DNA from: Pseudomonas sp. F(2018)
GTDB taxonomy: Bacteria; Pseudomonadota; Gammaproteobacteria; Pseudomonadales; Pseudomonadaceae
Reading direction: 5' to 3'
Assembly: GCF_005508865.1 (NCBI RefSeq)
Contig: NZ_SCOM01000001.1
Span: 930,001-994,000 of the forward strand
DNA: 64,000 nucleotides
Shown here: positions 8,231 to 16,978 of the stretch, piece by piece
Layout of the letters: every line of letters starts with the position of its first letter
Numbering within the stretch: the stretch's first letter is position 1
The notes under the pieces: generated by a model
The model's input: the letters and a program-made list of their open reading frames with translations, nothing else
The model's database searches: none
Told to the model about the DNA's origin: nothing
Translations under genes and position numbers: made by a program

Positions 8231-8908
8231 TCAGGGCGCGTAGTAGTAGCCGCGGCTGCGCAGGGCGACGATGCGCGGGCGGCCGTCCGGGTGCGGGCCG
8301 AGCTTCTTGCGCAGGTTGCTGACGTGCATGTCCAGGCTGCGGTCGTAGAGGGTCAGCTTGCGGCCCAGCGCCAGTTGCGCCAGGGCCTGTTTGTCCAGCG
8401 GCTCGCCGGGTTGCTGCAGCAGCGCCTCGAGGATGCGGCCCTCGGACAGGGTCAGGGTGATCTCGTGTTCGCCGAGGCTGGCCACGCCGCGCTGCGGGCT
8501 GTAGCTGATGTCGCCCAGCTCGACGCGGGTAGGCGTGGCCACCGGCAGGCTGCGGCGCAGCACGGCGCGCAGGCGGGCGGTCAGCTCGCGCGGGTCGCAG
8601 GGCTTGGCCAGGTAGTCGTCGGCGCCCAGCTCCAGGCCGAGAATGCGGTCCAGCGGTTCGCCACGGGCCGAGAGCATCAGCACTGGCAGTTCGGCGTGTT
8701 CGCTGCGCAGCTGCTTGAGCAGTTCCAGGCCGCTGCCGTCGGGCAGCATCACGTCGAGGATCACCGCCGCCGGGCTCTGTTCGGCCAGCGCGGCGCGGGC
8801 GCTGACGCCGTCATGGCTGGCGCGCACGTTGAAGCCTTCCTGCTGCAGCCAGCTGGCCAGCAGCTCGCAGAGTTCGCGGTCGTCGTCGATCAGCAGCAGG
8901 TCGGTCAT
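8231..8908 (-). CDS. cpxR: OmpR-family response regulator, CpxR-like
   Basis: This is a 225-residue regulator with an N-terminal receiver domain (acidic pocket IDDD at residues 7-10, phosphorylated Asp52 in ILDVMLPDGSG, and KP in DYLAKPCDPREL) and a C-terminal winged-helix domain ending RSRGYYYAP. The histidine kinase is encoded downstream at 6107-7429, after the Spy-like gene. The gap of 302 bases, containing a repeat and a CpxR-like box, suggests the regulator has its own promoter and that it controls the Spy-kinase transcript. Confidence 0.9.
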   Translation of the reverse strand: MTDLLLIDDDRELCELLASWLQQEGFNVRASHDGVSARAALAEQSPAAVILDVMLPDGSGLELLKQLRSEHAELPVLMLSARGEPLDRILGLELGADDYLAKPCDPRELTARLRAVLRRSLPVATPTRVELGDISYSPQRGVASLGEHEITLTLSEGRILEALLQQPGEPLDKQALAQLALGRKLTLYDRSLDMHVSNLRKKLGPHPDGRPRIVALRSRGYYYAP

Positions 8909-8936
8909 GGTGGCGTCGGTTCTTCAGGTGGAGCGG

Positions 8937-9362
8937 TCAGACCCACTCGCTGCGGCGTTTATTCCGACCGCCGGCGCTCAGGCGACCGACGATGAAGGCG
9001 AGCAGGGCGGTGCCGGCGCCGATGGCGAACCACAGCTGCTGCTCGCTGAACAGGCGCGGTGGCTGTTCGGCCTGGGCCTGCTTGAGCTGCAGCTTGAGGC
9101 GCTGGTTGTCCTGGCGCAGGCGGCCGATCTGCGCGGTCTCGCGCTCGCCGGAAGTACTGGCCTGCAACTCGCTGCGCTGGCGCTCGCTCTCCGCCAGTTG
9201 TTGCTGCAGCGCTGCGATCTGCGCGGTGCTGTCGTTGGCCGGTGCAGAGACCGGAGCGCTGGCCGGCGTCGGGTTGAGGGCCAGCGGTTGGGATTCTTCG
9301 GCGTGCAGCGCGGGGGTGACGCAGAGAGCGGTGAGCAACAGGTAGAGCGGGCCTTGGCGCAT
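8937..9362 (-). CDS. Hypothetical envelope protein: signal peptide, coiled coil, C-terminal membrane segment
   Basis: This 141-residue protein is one I cannot assign to a function. A cleavable signal peptide is likely (ending ALHAEE). Next comes a Pro/Ala-rich linker, then a coiled-coil stretch rich in Gln, Glu, Arg and Leu (about residues 46-98), and a membrane segment near 108-127 (LWFAIGAGTALLAFIVG) followed by positive residues. Homologues in Pseudomonas are sometimes labelled translation initiation factor 2, which this architecture does not support. It lies just upstream of the CpxR-like gene in the same direction, so cotranscription is possible. Confidence 0.75.
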   Translation of the reverse strand: MRQGPLYLLLTALCVTPALHAEESQPLALNPTPASAPVSAPANDSTAQIAALQQQLAESERQRSELQASTSGERETAQIGRLRQDNQRLKLQLKQAQAEQPPRLFSEQQLWFAIGAGTALLAFIVGRLSAGGRNKRRSEWV

Positions 9363-9412
9363 GGGGAACTCCAGTTTTCGAATTATTGTTATGGGCCTGC
9401 GTCGTGTGTGGG

Positions 9413-9712
9413 TTAGGGCAGCACCTGCTTGAAAGGCTTGACCAGCACGCTGGCATAGACGCCGGCGGCACGGTAGGGGTCGGCGTCGGCCCAGCTTTGG
9501 GCGGCGCTCAGGGATTCGAACTCGGCGACGATCAGGCTGCCGGAGAAGCCGGCCGGGCCGGGATCGACGCTGTCCACCGCCGGGTGCGGGCCGGCCAGCA
9601 CCAGGCGGCCTTCGTTCTTCAGCTGTTCCAGGCGGGCCAGGTGGGCGGGGCGGGTAGCCAGGCGCTTTTCCAGGGACTCGGGGGCATCGCTGGCAATGAT
9701 GGCGTAGAGCAT
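9413..9712 (-). CDS. yciI: YciI-family protein
   Basis: This is a 99-residue ferredoxin-like fold protein of the YciI family, whose role is undefined. It starts [17 protein letters not shown], has [25 protein letters not shown], and keeps the conserved His and the Asp of [14 protein letters not shown]. The stop lies 50 bases from the start of the next minus-strand gene. It is encoded directly downstream of yciB, with the ATG one base after the yciB stop codon region, the same pairing as in E. coli and P. aeruginosa, so the two are likely one transcript. Confidence 0.9.
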   Translation of the reverse strand: MLYAIIASDAPESLEKRLATRPAHLARLEQLKNEGRLVLAGPHPAVDSVDPGPAGFSGSLIVAEFESLSAAQSWADADPYRAAGVYASVLVKPFKQVLP

Positions 9713-9713
9713 G

Positions 9714-10304
9714 TCAGTCCTTGCTTTGCTGCGGGGTTTCGTCGTGGATGTGGCGCGCCAGGTAGACGCCCTGGGCGACCAGGAACAGCACGGTCATGCC
9801 GAGGCTGCCGAAGACTTTGAAGTCGACCCAGATGTCGTGGAAGGTGAAGGCGACGAACAAGTTGGCGCAGCCGCTGAAGATGAAGAACACCACCCAGGCC
9901 AGGTTCAGGCGGGTCCAGATCTGCTGCGGCAGCTGTACGGCGTGGCCCATGACGCGCTGGATCAGCACCTTGTCGCCGATGAAGTGGCTGCCAAGGAAGC
10001 CGGCGGCGAACAGCCAGTTGACCACCGGTGCCTTCCACTTGAGGAAGGTCTCGCTGTGGAAGGCCAGGGTCAGGCTGCCGAAGATCAGGCAGGCGACCAG
10101 GGTCAGCCACTGGCTTTTCTCCAGCTTGCGTTGCCAAACGAACAGAACGCCATAAACCAGGATCGAACTGACAATGAGTACCGCGGTGGCGCTGAAAGGG
10201 CCGCCCAGCTCGACGCTGTGGCCGGCCAGTTCGACGGTGCGGGGATCGAGCTTGTAAACGATGAAGAACAGGATAAGCGGGATGAAATCGATGAATTGTT
10301 TCAC
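9714..10304 (-). CDS. yciB: Inner membrane septation protein YciB/IspA family
   Basis: This is a 196-residue polytopic inner-membrane protein needed for normal cell envelope and division in enterobacteria and intracellular spread in Shigella. The family start [17 protein letters not shown] is preceded by GTG at 10304, which I take as the start; a TTG at 10343 would add residues not typical of the family. About five hydrophobic segments follow, including the conserved [11 protein letters not shown] and [17 protein letters not shown]. It is divergent from the PHP gene at 10370. Confidence 0.88.
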   Translation of the reverse strand: MKQFIDFIPLILFFIVYKLDPRTVELAGHSVELGGPFSATAVLIVSSILVYGVLFVWQRKLEKSQWLTLVACLIFGSLTLAFHSETFLKWKAPVVNWLFAAGFLGSHFIGDKVLIQRVMGHAVQLPQQIWTRLNLAWVVFFIFSGCANLFVAFTFHDIWVDFKVFGSLGMTVLFLVAQGVYLARHIHDETPQQSKD

Positions 10305-10369
10305 GGCGGCAGCCAGAAGCGGGATGTGGCGGCATAATAACAAACAACCCCATTAACGAAAGACGCGCC

Positions 10370-11230
10370 ATGAAGGTCGATCTGCACTGCCACAGCACCG
10401 CTTCGGACGGCGTTCTCGCGCCTGCCGCGGTGGTCACTCGCGCCCATGAAAGAGGCGTGCAGCTGTTGGCGCTGACCGACCACGACACCCTCGAAGGGCT
10501 GGACGAGGCGCGCCGCACCGCCGGCGAGCTGGGCCTGCGTCTGGTCAACGGCATTGAGCTGTCCTGCACCTGGGGTGGCGCGACCATCCACGTGCTGGGC
10601 TATGCCTTCGCCGCCGATGCGCCGGCCCTGGCCCAGGCCATCGCCGAGCTGCATCAGGGCCGCTGGCTGCGTGCCGAGGAAATCGACCGGCGCCTGGCGG
10701 CCAAGGGCATGCCCGGTGCCCTGGAAGGTGCGCGGGCGATCCAGCAGGGCCTCGGCGACAGCGGCAACGCGCCGGCGCGGCCGCACTTCGCCGAATTCCT
10801 GGTACGCGCGGGGCATGTGCGCGACCACGCCGAGGCGTTCCGCAAGTGGCTGGGCTCGGGCAAGCTGGGCGACGTCAAGCAGCACTGGCCGACCCTGGAA
10901 CAGGCGGTCGGCACGCTCAAGGCGGCCGGCGCCTGGATCAGCCTGGCGCATCCCTGGCAGTACGACTTCACTCGTAGCAAGCGGCGGCGTCTGGTGGCCG
11001 ATTTCATCGGCGCCGGTGGCCACGCCCTGGAAGTAGTCAACGGCCTGCAGCCGGCCGAGCAAGTCGGCGGCCTGGCCATCCTGGCCCGTGAATTCGGCAT
11101 GCTGGCCAGTGTCGGCAGCGATTTTCACGCCCCGGGCGACTGGTCGGAGCTGGGCATGTACCGTCCGTTGCCGGAAGACCTGTCTCCTCTATGGGAGCGC
11201 TTCGACCATGCACGCGCTACTACCGCCTGA
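10370..11230 (+). CDS. PHP-domain 3',5'-nucleoside bisphosphate phosphatase (RNase AM/YciV type)
   Basis: This is a 286-residue metal-dependent phosphoesterase. PHP motifs are seen in order: DLHCHSTASDG, LTDHDTLEG, GIELSCTW, ARPHFAEFLV, LAHPWQYD and GSDFHAPG. E. coli YciV (TrpH, RNase AM) removes the 3'-phosphate from 3',5'-bisphosphonucleotides and trims RNA 5' ends; the same role is inferred here. It is followed after 13 bases by yciO, a conserved pairing. The start ATG is at 10370 with GAAAGA upstream. Confidence 0.9.
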   Translation: MKVDLHCHSTASDGVLAPAAVVTRAHERGVQLLALTDHDTLEGLDEARRTAGELGLRLVNGIELSCTWGGATIHVLGYAFAADAPALAQAIAELHQGRWLRAEEIDRRLAAKGMPGALEGARAIQQGLGDSGNAPARPHFAEFLVRAGHVRDHAEAFRKWLGSGKLGDVKQHWPTLEQAVGTLKAAGAWISLAHPWQYDFTRSKRRRLVADFIGAGGHALEVVNGLQPAEQVGGLAILAREFGMLASVGSDFHAPGDWSELGMYRPLPEDLSPLWERFDHARATTA

Positions 11231-11243
11231 GCAGGGAGAGTTC

Positions 11244-11876
11244 ATGAGTCAGTTCTTCCAGGTCCACCCGGAGAATCCGCAGCCGCGCCTGATCAAGCAG
11301 GCGGTGGAGATCCTGCGTAGCGGCGGGGTGATCGTCTATCCGACCGACTCCTCCTACGCCATCGGCTGCCTGATCGGCGACAAGGGCGCAGTCGAGCGCA
11401 TCCGCCGCCTGCGCCAGCTGGACGACAAGCACAACTTCACCCTGGTGTGCAGCGACCTGTCGCAGATCGGCCTGTTCGCCAAGGTCGACACCGGCGCCTT
11501 CCGCCTGCTCAAGGCGCACACGCCCGGCCCTTACACCTTCATTCTCAGCGCCACCCGCGAAGTGCCGCGCATGCTGCTGCACCCCAAACGCCGCACCATC
11601 GGCCTGCGCGTGCCGGCCCACCCCATCGCCCTGGCCCTGGCCGAGCAGTTGGGTGAGCCGCTGATGAGCGTCAGCCTGATCATGCCCGGCGAAGAACTGC
11701 CGATGAGCGACCCCTACGAGATGCGCCAGCTCCTCGAACACCAGGTGGATCTGATCATCGATGGCGGCTACGGCGGCCTGGAGGCCTCCACCGTGATCAA
11801 CCTGGCCGATGGCGAGCCGGAGGTGATCCGCGTTGGCTGCGGCGACCCGACTCCCTTCCAGGGGGAAGAGGCGTGA
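11244..11876 (+). CDS. yciO: YciO, Sua5/YrdC-domain protein
   Basis: This is a 210-residue protein of the YrdC/Sua5 superfamily, the fold that makes threonylcarbamoyl-AMP for tRNA t6A. YciO proteins are a separate branch and usually cannot replace TsaC, so the substrate is uncertain. Motifs include IVYPTDSSYAIGC, RRLRQLDDKHNFTLVC, HTPGPYTFIL and KRRTIGLRVPAHP. The ATG at 11244 is preceded by AGGGAGAG. Its stop overlaps the GTG of scpA by four bases, suggesting coupled translation. Confidence 0.9.
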   Translation: MSQFFQVHPENPQPRLIKQAVEILRSGGVIVYPTDSSYAIGCLIGDKGAVERIRRLRQLDDKHNFTLVCSDLSQIGLFAKVDTGAFRLLKAHTPGPYTFILSATREVPRMLLHPKRRTIGLRVPAHPIALALAEQLGEPLMSVSLIMPGEELPMSDPYEMRQLLEHQVDLIIDGGYGGLEASTVINLADGEPEVIRVGCGDPTPFQGEEA

Positions 11877-12685
11877 GCGAGCAGGTCGACAGCCAGGCCG
11901 GCGCACAACAGGAACTACCTTTCGCTCTGGTCTACGGTCAGGCGGTCACCGAGCTGCCGATCGACCTGTATATCCCGCCGGATGCCCTGGAAGTATTCCT
12001 CGAAGCCTTCGAGGGCCCGCTCGACCTGCTGCTGTACCTGATCCGCAAGCAGAACATCGACATCCTCGACATCCCGGTCGCCGAGATCACCAAGCAGTAC
12101 ATGGGCTACGTCGAGCTGATGAAGTCGGTGCGCCTGGAACTGGCCGCCGAGTACCTGGTGATGGCCGCCATGCTGGCCGAGATCAAGTCGCGCATGCTGC
12201 TGCCGCGCTCCGCCGAGGCTGAGGAAGAGGAAGACGACCCGCGCGCCGAGCTGATCCGCCGCCTGCAGGAATACGAGCGCTACAAGGCCGCTGCCGAGGG
12301 GCTGGACGAGATCCCGCGGGTCGGTCGCGACCTCAGCGTGCCGCGCCTGGACGCCCCCGAGGCGCGGGCGCGCAAGCTGCTGCCGGACGTCAGCCTGGAG
12401 GAAGTGCTGCTGTCCATGGCCGAGGTGCTGCGCCGTGCCGACATGTTCGAAAGTCACCAGGTAACGCGCGAGGCGCTGTCCACCCGCGAGCGCATGAGCG
12501 AGGTGCTGGAGCGCCTCAAGGGCAATGGTTTCGTGGCCTTCGTCAGCCTGTTCAGCGCCGAAGAGGGCCGCCTCGGCGTGGTCGTCACCTTCATGGCGGT
12601 GCTCGAACTGATCAAGGAACAACTGGTGGAACTGGTGCAGAATGAGCCCTTCGCGCCTATCCACGTCCGTGCCCGAGCCGAATAG
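11873..12685 (+). CDS. scpA: Segregation and condensation protein A (kleisin)
   Basis: This 270-residue kleisin bridges SMC heads and recruits ScpB for chromosome condensation and segregation. The conserved N-terminal FEGPLDLLLYLIRKQNIDILDIPVAEITKQY region is present (about residues 45-80), followed by AAEYLVMAAMLAEIKSRMLLP and a C-terminal winged helix that ends in NEPFAPIHVRARAE. Translation begins at GTG 11873 inside the yciO stop. scpB starts at the next base after the scpA stop. Confidence 0.93.
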   Translation: MSEQVDSQAGAQQELPFALVYGQAVTELPIDLYIPPDALEVFLEAFEGPLDLLLYLIRKQNIDILDIPVAEITKQYMGYVELMKSVRLELAAEYLVMAAMLAEIKSRMLLPRSAEAEEEEDDPRAELIRRLQEYERYKAAAEGLDEIPRVGRDLSVPRLDAPEARARKLLPDVSLEEVLLSMAEVLRRADMFESHQVTREALSTRERMSEVLERLKGNGFVAFVSLFSAEEGRLGVVVTFMAVLELIKEQLVELVQNEPFAPIHVRARAE

Positions 12686-13477
12686 ATGAACCTGTCCGAC
12701 CCGCAAGAACTCGCCTCCCTGCTCGAAGCCTGGCTGCTGGCCCTGGGCCGGCCCTTGTCGCTGGAGCGCCTGGGCGAGCTGTTCGAGGAGGGTGAGCGCC
12801 CGGAGCCGGCACAGATTCGCGAGGCTCTGGAAGTGCTGCGCCTGTCCTGCGAGGGCCGCGCCTTCGAACTGAAGGAAGTGGCCACCGGCTACCGCCTGCA
12901 GGTCCGCGAGAAGTTCGCCCCCTGGGTCGGCCGGCTGTGGGAGGAGCGCCCGCAGCGCTACTCGCGCGCCATGCTCGAGACCCTGGCGCTGATCGCCTAC
13001 CGCCAGCCGATCACCCGCGGCGAGATCGAAGATATCCGCGGCGTGGCGGTCAACAGCCAGATCATCAAGACCCTGCAGGAGCGCGACTGGATTCGCGTGG
13101 TCGGCTACCGCGACGTGCCCGGCAAGCCGGCCATGCTGGCCACCACCAAGGTGTTCCTCGACTACTTCAACCTGAAGAGCCTGGAAGAATTGCCGCCGCT
13201 GGCCGCCCTGCGCGAGCTGGAACCCGAGCCGATGCTGGCGCTGGACGACGACATGCCGGTACCGGCCGGCCTGCAGGCCCGGGTCGATGCCGAGTTGGGC
13301 GACGATGTGCCGGCCGAGCCGCGCGAGGAAACCAGCTTCCGCAGCCTGCTGGTCGAGCTGGACGAGATGGAGCAGGGCCTGAAGACCGACTTCGACGATC
13401 TGGCCCGAGCCGAAGAAGAGATTGCGGTCGAAGAGGATCAGGACGAGACCCTGGGCGCCGGCGACTCCCTGCATTGA
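12686..13477 (+). CDS. scpB: Segregation and condensation protein B
   Basis: This 263-residue partner of ScpA has two winged-helix domains. Typical motifs are CEGRAFELKEVATGYRLQ and RYSRAMLETLALIAYRQPITRGEIEDIRGVAVNSQIIKTLQERDWI. The last 80 or so residues form an acidic tail, longer than in Firmicutes but usual for Pseudomonas. The ATG directly abuts the scpA stop, so the two are translated together. Confidence 0.93.
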   Translation: MNLSDPQELASLLEAWLLALGRPLSLERLGELFEEGERPEPAQIREALEVLRLSCEGRAFELKEVATGYRLQVREKFAPWVGRLWEERPQRYSRAMLETLALIAYRQPITRGEIEDIRGVAVNSQIIKTLQERDWIRVVGYRDVPGKPAMLATTKVFLDYFNLKSLEELPPLAALRELEPEPMLALDDDMPVPAGLQARVDAELGDDVPAEPREETSFRSLLVELDEMEQGLKTDFDDLARAEEEIAVEEDQDETLGAGDSLH

Positions 13478-13568
13478 GGCATTGGCCATCGAGGGCATTG
13501 AGACTTTCAATCCCGGCCTGATCCGCTTCCGCACTATGCTGGCGGCGCCTTCCACCACAGGTGCCGCC

Positions 13569-13754
13569 ATGAGCAAGAATCCCTGCATCAAGGTCTGCGA
13601 GTTCGACGCCGACATCTGCGTCGGCTGCGGGCGCAGCAAGCGCGAGATCAAGGCCTGGAAGAAACTCGACAAGCACGAGCGCTTCGCCCTGCTGGCCGAG
13701 GCCGACCTGCGCCTGCTGGCCTTCGAGGCGACTGGCCGGCGCAAGACCCGCTGA
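13569..13754 (+). CDS. DUF1289 small cysteine-motif protein
   Basis: This is a 61-residue protein of the DUF1289 family, whose members carry a CxxxC...CxGC cysteine pattern probably binding metal. Visible here are [10 protein letters not shown] and [17 protein letters not shown]. The ATG at 13569 was chosen because it yields the family start [10 protein letters not shown]. Function is unknown. It lies 91 bases after scpB in the same direction and before rluB. Confidence 0.85.
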   Translation: MSKNPCIKVCEFDADICVGCGRSKREIKAWKKLDKHERFALLAEADLRLLAFEATGRRKTR

Positions 13755-13842
13755 GCGGTCTATAGTCAGCCGTGCGCAGCACCGACGATCCGCGTATGAT
13801 GCGCGACCTTTTTCATCCTCAGTTACACCGGGAGGTGCCCAG

Positions 13843-15021
13843 ATGAGTGAGTCCGAACTAGATCCCCGTCCCAGCGGCGAGAAGCTGCAGAAAGTCCTGG
13901 CCCGCGCCGGCCTCGGCTCGCGCCGTGACATCGAGCAGTGGATCACCGATGGCCGCGTCAAGGTCAATGGCGCCGTCGCCACCCTCGGCGCCCGCGTCGA
14001 GCTGCGCGACGCCATCAGCGTCGACGGCCAGCTGCTCAAGCGCGAAGACATCCAGCAGACCGTGCGCCGCGTGCTGATCTACAACAAGCCGGAAGGCGAG
14101 ATCTGCACCCGTGACGACCCGGAAGGTCGCCCCACCGTGTTCGACCGTCTGCCGCGGCCCAAGGAAGGCCGCTGGATCAACATCGGCCGCCTGGACATCA
14201 ACACCACCGGCCTGCTGCTGTTCACCACCGACGGCGAGCTGGCCAACCGCCTGATGCACCCCTCCTACGAGATGGACCGCGAGTACGCCGTGCGCGTGCG
14301 CGGCGAAGTCACCGAGGAAATGATCGAGCAGCTCAAGGCCGGCGTGATGCTGGAAGACGGCCCGGCCAAGTTCACCGACATCAAGGAAGCGCCCGGCGGC
14401 GAAGGCTTCAACCACTGGTTCCACTGCGTGGTGATGGAAGGCCGCAACCGCGAAGTGCGGCGCCTGTGGGAGTCCCAGGGCGTGGTGGTCAGCCGCCTGA
14501 AGCGCGTGCGCTTCGGTCCGGTGTTCATGACCTCCGACCTGCCGATGGGCCGCTGGCGCGAAATGGGCCAGCGCGAGCTGGACATCCTCAGCGAGGAAGT
14601 CGGCCTCAAGCCCATGGCCCTGCCGGCCATGAACGAGAAGATGCGCGACAAGCTCGATCGCCTGCAGCGCAAGGCGGCCCGACCGATGAGCCGCAACGAG
14701 CGACCCAAGCGCGTGCTGCGTCCGGCCCAGGATGGCGCGGCAGAGGCCTCCGAGCAGCGTCCGGCCCGCGCCCCGAGCGGCGAAGAGCGGCCGCAGCGCG
14801 CTCCGCGCAAGCCGAGTGGCGAGCGTGGTGAGCGTCGCGAGGGTGGCCGTGGCACGCCGGTGGCCGAGCGTCCCGCCGATGTGAACAAGAAGCGCACTCC
14901 ACGTCCTGCTGGCGACGCCGCCGAGCGTCCGGCCCGCAAGCCGCGCCCGGCTGCACCGAGCGGAAACAAGCGGCCGCCGAGTGGCGACGGGCAGCGTCCG
15001 GGCTTCGGCCGCAAGCGCTGA
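13843..15021 (+). CDS. rluB: 23S rRNA pseudouridine 2605 synthase RluB
   Basis: This 392-residue enzyme would isomerise U2605 of 23S rRNA. It has an S4 RNA-binding domain at about residues 10-60 ([18 protein letters not shown]) and the RsuA-type catalytic domain with catalytic Asp in [20 protein letters not shown], then [14 protein letters not shown]. From about residue 265 onward the protein is a long Arg/Pro/Gly-rich, basic, low-complexity tail, common in Pseudomonas RluB and probably disordered. A TATGAT at 13795 could be its -10 element. A strong terminator follows at 15034. Confidence 0.92.
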   Translation: MSESELDPRPSGEKLQKVLARAGLGSRRDIEQWITDGRVKVNGAVATLGARVELRDAISVDGQLLKREDIQQTVRRVLIYNKPEGEICTRDDPEGRPTVFDRLPRPKEGRWINIGRLDINTTGLLLFTTDGELANRLMHPSYEMDREYAVRVRGEVTEEMIEQLKAGVMLEDGPAKFTDIKEAPGGEGFNHWFHCVVMEGRNREVRRLWESQGVVVSRLKRVRFGPVFMTSDLPMGRWREMGQRELDILSEEVGLKPMALPAMNEKMRDKLDRLQRKAARPMSRNERPKRVLRPAQDGAAEASEQRPARAPSGEERPQRAPRKPSGERGERREGGRGTPVAERPADVNKKRTPRPAGDAAERPARKPRPAAPSGNKRPPSGDGQRPGFGRKR

Positions 15022-15033
15022 TTGCCGGCAATG

Positions 15034-15061
15034 AAAAAGGGGCTCCCAGGAGCCCCTTTTT
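15034..15061. terminator. Bidirectional intrinsic terminator between rluB and the diguanylate cyclase gene
   Basis: A perfect 13-bp hairpin, AAAAAGGGGCTCC and its complement with a 2-base loop, ends in TTTTT on the plus strand and TTTTT on the minus strand. It sits between two convergent genes and can terminate both. Confidence 0.93.
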
Positions 15062-15077
15062 GTTGGCTGGCGTTTTC

Positions 15078-16004
15078 TCAGCCGGCCATGGACAGGCGAT
15101 TGCGGCCTTCGCGCTTGGATACATACAGCGCGCTGTCGGCGCGGCGCTGCAGGCTCTCCGATGATTCGCCCGGCAGCAGGGTGGAGCAGCCCAGGCTGAT
15201 GGACAGCTCCAGGGCGCGGCCTTCTTCCAGGTACTGAAGGCCCAGCACGGCCAGGCGCAGGCGCTCGCCGATGATCTGCGCGGCCTCGCGACTGGTGTTG
15301 GACAGCAGCACCAGGAACTCTTCGCCACCGTAGCGGAACACCATGTCGATATTGCGCAGGCTGCCCTTCAGGGCCGCGGCCACGGCCTTCAGCACCTCGT
15401 CGCCGGTGGCGTGGCCGAAACGGTCGTTGATGCTCTTGAAGTGGTCGATATCCAGCATCAGCACCGACAGCGGCTGCAGGCTGCGGCGGGCGAGGTCGAC
15501 TTCGCGCTGCAGGGCCTGGTTCATGGCGATGCGGTTGCCGGTGTCGGTCAGCGGGTCGCGCAGTGCACTCTGCAGGGCGGCGCGGTAGAGCAGGGCGTTG
15601 CGCAGCGGGAACAGCAGGCTGGCGAGCAGCGATTCCAGCTGGCCCAGTTCGTCGTCGCTGAAGCGCTGGCTGCGGCGGAAGGTCAGCTCACCCAGGTATT
15701 CGCCCTGGTGGCTGAGGCGGTAGCTGGCCGAATGGTTGGCGCGCTCGCCCAGCTCCAGACGCAGATCGCAGGCCGCCAGTTGATAGCTCAGCGCGCTCAG
15801 CGGCACCAGGCGCTGCACTTCCTGGAAGAACAGACCGAGGATGCGGTCGACTTCCAGGGAGGTCTGCAGCTGCAGGTTCAGCTGCTGACGCAGCTGGGCC
15901 AGGCTGACCGGCTTGAGCAGCGGCTGATTGCGGCTGGCATAGCCCAGGCGCTGCAGCTTGGCGGCATCGAAATCGATGGTATTGGAGGGGTTGTGCGGAA
16001 CCAT
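15078..16004 (-). CDS. Diguanylate cyclase (GGDEF domain)
   Basis: This 308-residue cytoplasmic protein should make cyclic di-GMP from two GTP. The N-terminal half (about residues 35-160) looks like a GAF-type sensor without membrane segments. The GGDEF domain starts near DPLTDTGNRIAMNQAL and carries the active GGEEF form of the signature. An inhibitory I-site RNID lies five residues before it, so product feedback inhibition is expected. It ends RRADSALYVSKREGRNR. It is homologous to P. aeruginosa PA3177 by position and layout. AGAGGTC serves as the ribosome binding site before the ATG at 16004. Confidence 0.92.
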   Translation of the reverse strand: MVPHNPSNTIDFDAAKLQRLGYASRNQPLLKPVSLAQLRQQLNLQLQTSLEVDRILGLFFQEVQRLVPLSALSYQLAACDLRLELGERANHSASYRLSHQGEYLGELTFRRSQRFSDDELGQLESLLASLLFPLRNALLYRAALQSALRDPLTDTGNRIAMNQALQREVDLARRSLQPLSVLMLDIDHFKSINDRFGHATGDEVLKAVAAALKGSLRNIDMVFRYGGEEFLVLLSNTSREAAQIIGERLRLAVLGLQYLEEGRALELSISLGCSTLLPGESSESLQRRADSALYVSKREGRNRLSMAG

Positions 16005-16048
16005 AATGCTCGACCTCTGGCGCTTGAGCGCCTTGTTGTCGGAGGTAG

Positions 16049-16064
16049 AGCGAATTCTGTGCCA
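16049..16064 (-). promoter_or_regulatory. Candidate sigma-54 promoter for the diguanylate cyclase gene
   Basis: The minus strand reads TGGCAC, five bases, TCGCT. The GG and GC dinucleotides are exactly 12 bases apart, as in -24/-12 promoters; the only departure from TTGCT is one C. It lies 45 bases before the ATG at 16004, leaving a plausible 5' leader of about 30 bases. An AAAAGTACTTTT palindrome (16071-16082) sits just upstream. Confidence 0.45.
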
Positions 16065-16112
16065 CTTTTAAAAAGTACTTTTATTTCAGTGGCTTGAGCT
16101 GATTTTTAGCAG

Positions 16113-16140
16113 ATAGAGCGGCAATCCATTGCCGCTCTAT
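16113..16140. other. Perfect 13-bp inverted repeat in the yciK-diguanylate cyclase gap
   Basis: ATAGAGCGGCAAT and its exact reverse complement are separated by only two bases. It lies 68 bases past the stop of the yciK gene on the minus strand. No clear T-run follows on either strand, so it may be a transcript-end hairpin without a U tract or an operator for the cyclase promoter. Confidence 0.65.
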
Positions 16141-16207
16141 TGACGCTGGTACTGGCAATTTGATGCCTCGCCGCCGGTGACGACGGAAAACCGGCAGCCA
16201 GCCGCTT

Positions 16208-16948
16208 TTATTGCGCGTCGAATGCCTGGCCGTTGACGCCCTGGCTGTCCGGGCCCATCAGGTACAGGTAGACCGGCATGATGTCTTCCGGCGGCGGGTT
16301 GTTCGCCGGGTTCTCGCCGGGGTAGGCCTGGGCGCGCATGCCGGTACGGGTGGCGCCGGGGTTGATGCTGTTGGCGCGGACGTTGGCGATACCCTCGACT
16401 TCGTCGGCCAAGGTTTGCATCAGACCCTCGGTGGCGAACTTGGACACGCCATAGGCGCCCCAGTAGGCGCGGCCCTTGCGGCCGACACTGCTGGAGGTGA
16501 ACATCACCGAGGCGTCATCGGACAGTTTGAGCAGCGGCAGCAGGGTGCTGGTCAGCATGAACATGGCGTTGACGTTGATCTGCATGACACGCATGAAGTT
16601 GTCGCCGGACAGCTGTTCCAGCGGCGTGCGCGGGCCGACGATGGCGGCGTTGTGCAGCAGGCCGTCGAGGCGGCCGAACTCGGCTTCGATGGTGGCGGCC
16701 AGTTCGTCGTACTGGTGCGGCAGGGCGGTTTCCAGGTTGAACGGAATCACCACCGGCTGCGGATGGCCGGCGGCCTCGATCTCGTCATACAGCTGATTCA
16801 GGTTGCCCTCGGTCTTGCCCAGCAGCAGCACGGTGGCGCCATGGGCGGCGAAGGTCTTGGCGGCGGCGGCGCCGATGCCGCGGCCGGCACCGGTGACCAG
16901 GATCACGCGACCCTTGAGCAGGTCGGGGCGGGCGCTGTAGTCGAACAT
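16208..16948 (-). CDS. YciK-family short-chain dehydrogenase
   Basis: This 246-residue SDR oxidoreductase has the NAD(P)-binding motif VTGAGRGIGAAAAK near the N-terminus, HNAAIVG, and the catalytic Ser and YxxxK region (SSSVGRKGRAYWGAYGVSKFATEG). The substrate of YciK is not known. It follows mupP by 30 bases on the minus strand and ends the ubiG-mupP-yciK group, an order conserved in Pseudomonas. Confidence 0.9.
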   Translation of the reverse strand: MFDYSARPDLLKGRVILVTGAGRGIGAAAAKTFAAHGATVLLLGKTEGNLNQLYDEIEAAGHPQPVVIPFNLETALPHQYDELAATIEAEFGRLDGLLHNAAIVGPRTPLEQLSGDNFMRVMQINVNAMFMLTSTLLPLLKLSDDASVMFTSSSVGRKGRAYWGAYGVSKFATEGLMQTLADEVEGIANVRANSINPGATRTGMRAQAYPGENPANNPPPEDIMPVYLYLMGPDSQGVNGQAFDAQ

Positions 16949-16978
16949 GGGTGAAATCTCGTTATTGCGTGAATAGGG

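Noticed and set aside
14640-15018. Low-complexity Arg/Pro/Gly tail of rluB as a possible CRISPR-like or microsatellite repeat
   Set aside because: No regular repeat unit or spacer; it is an in-frame basic tail common in Pseudomonas RluB.
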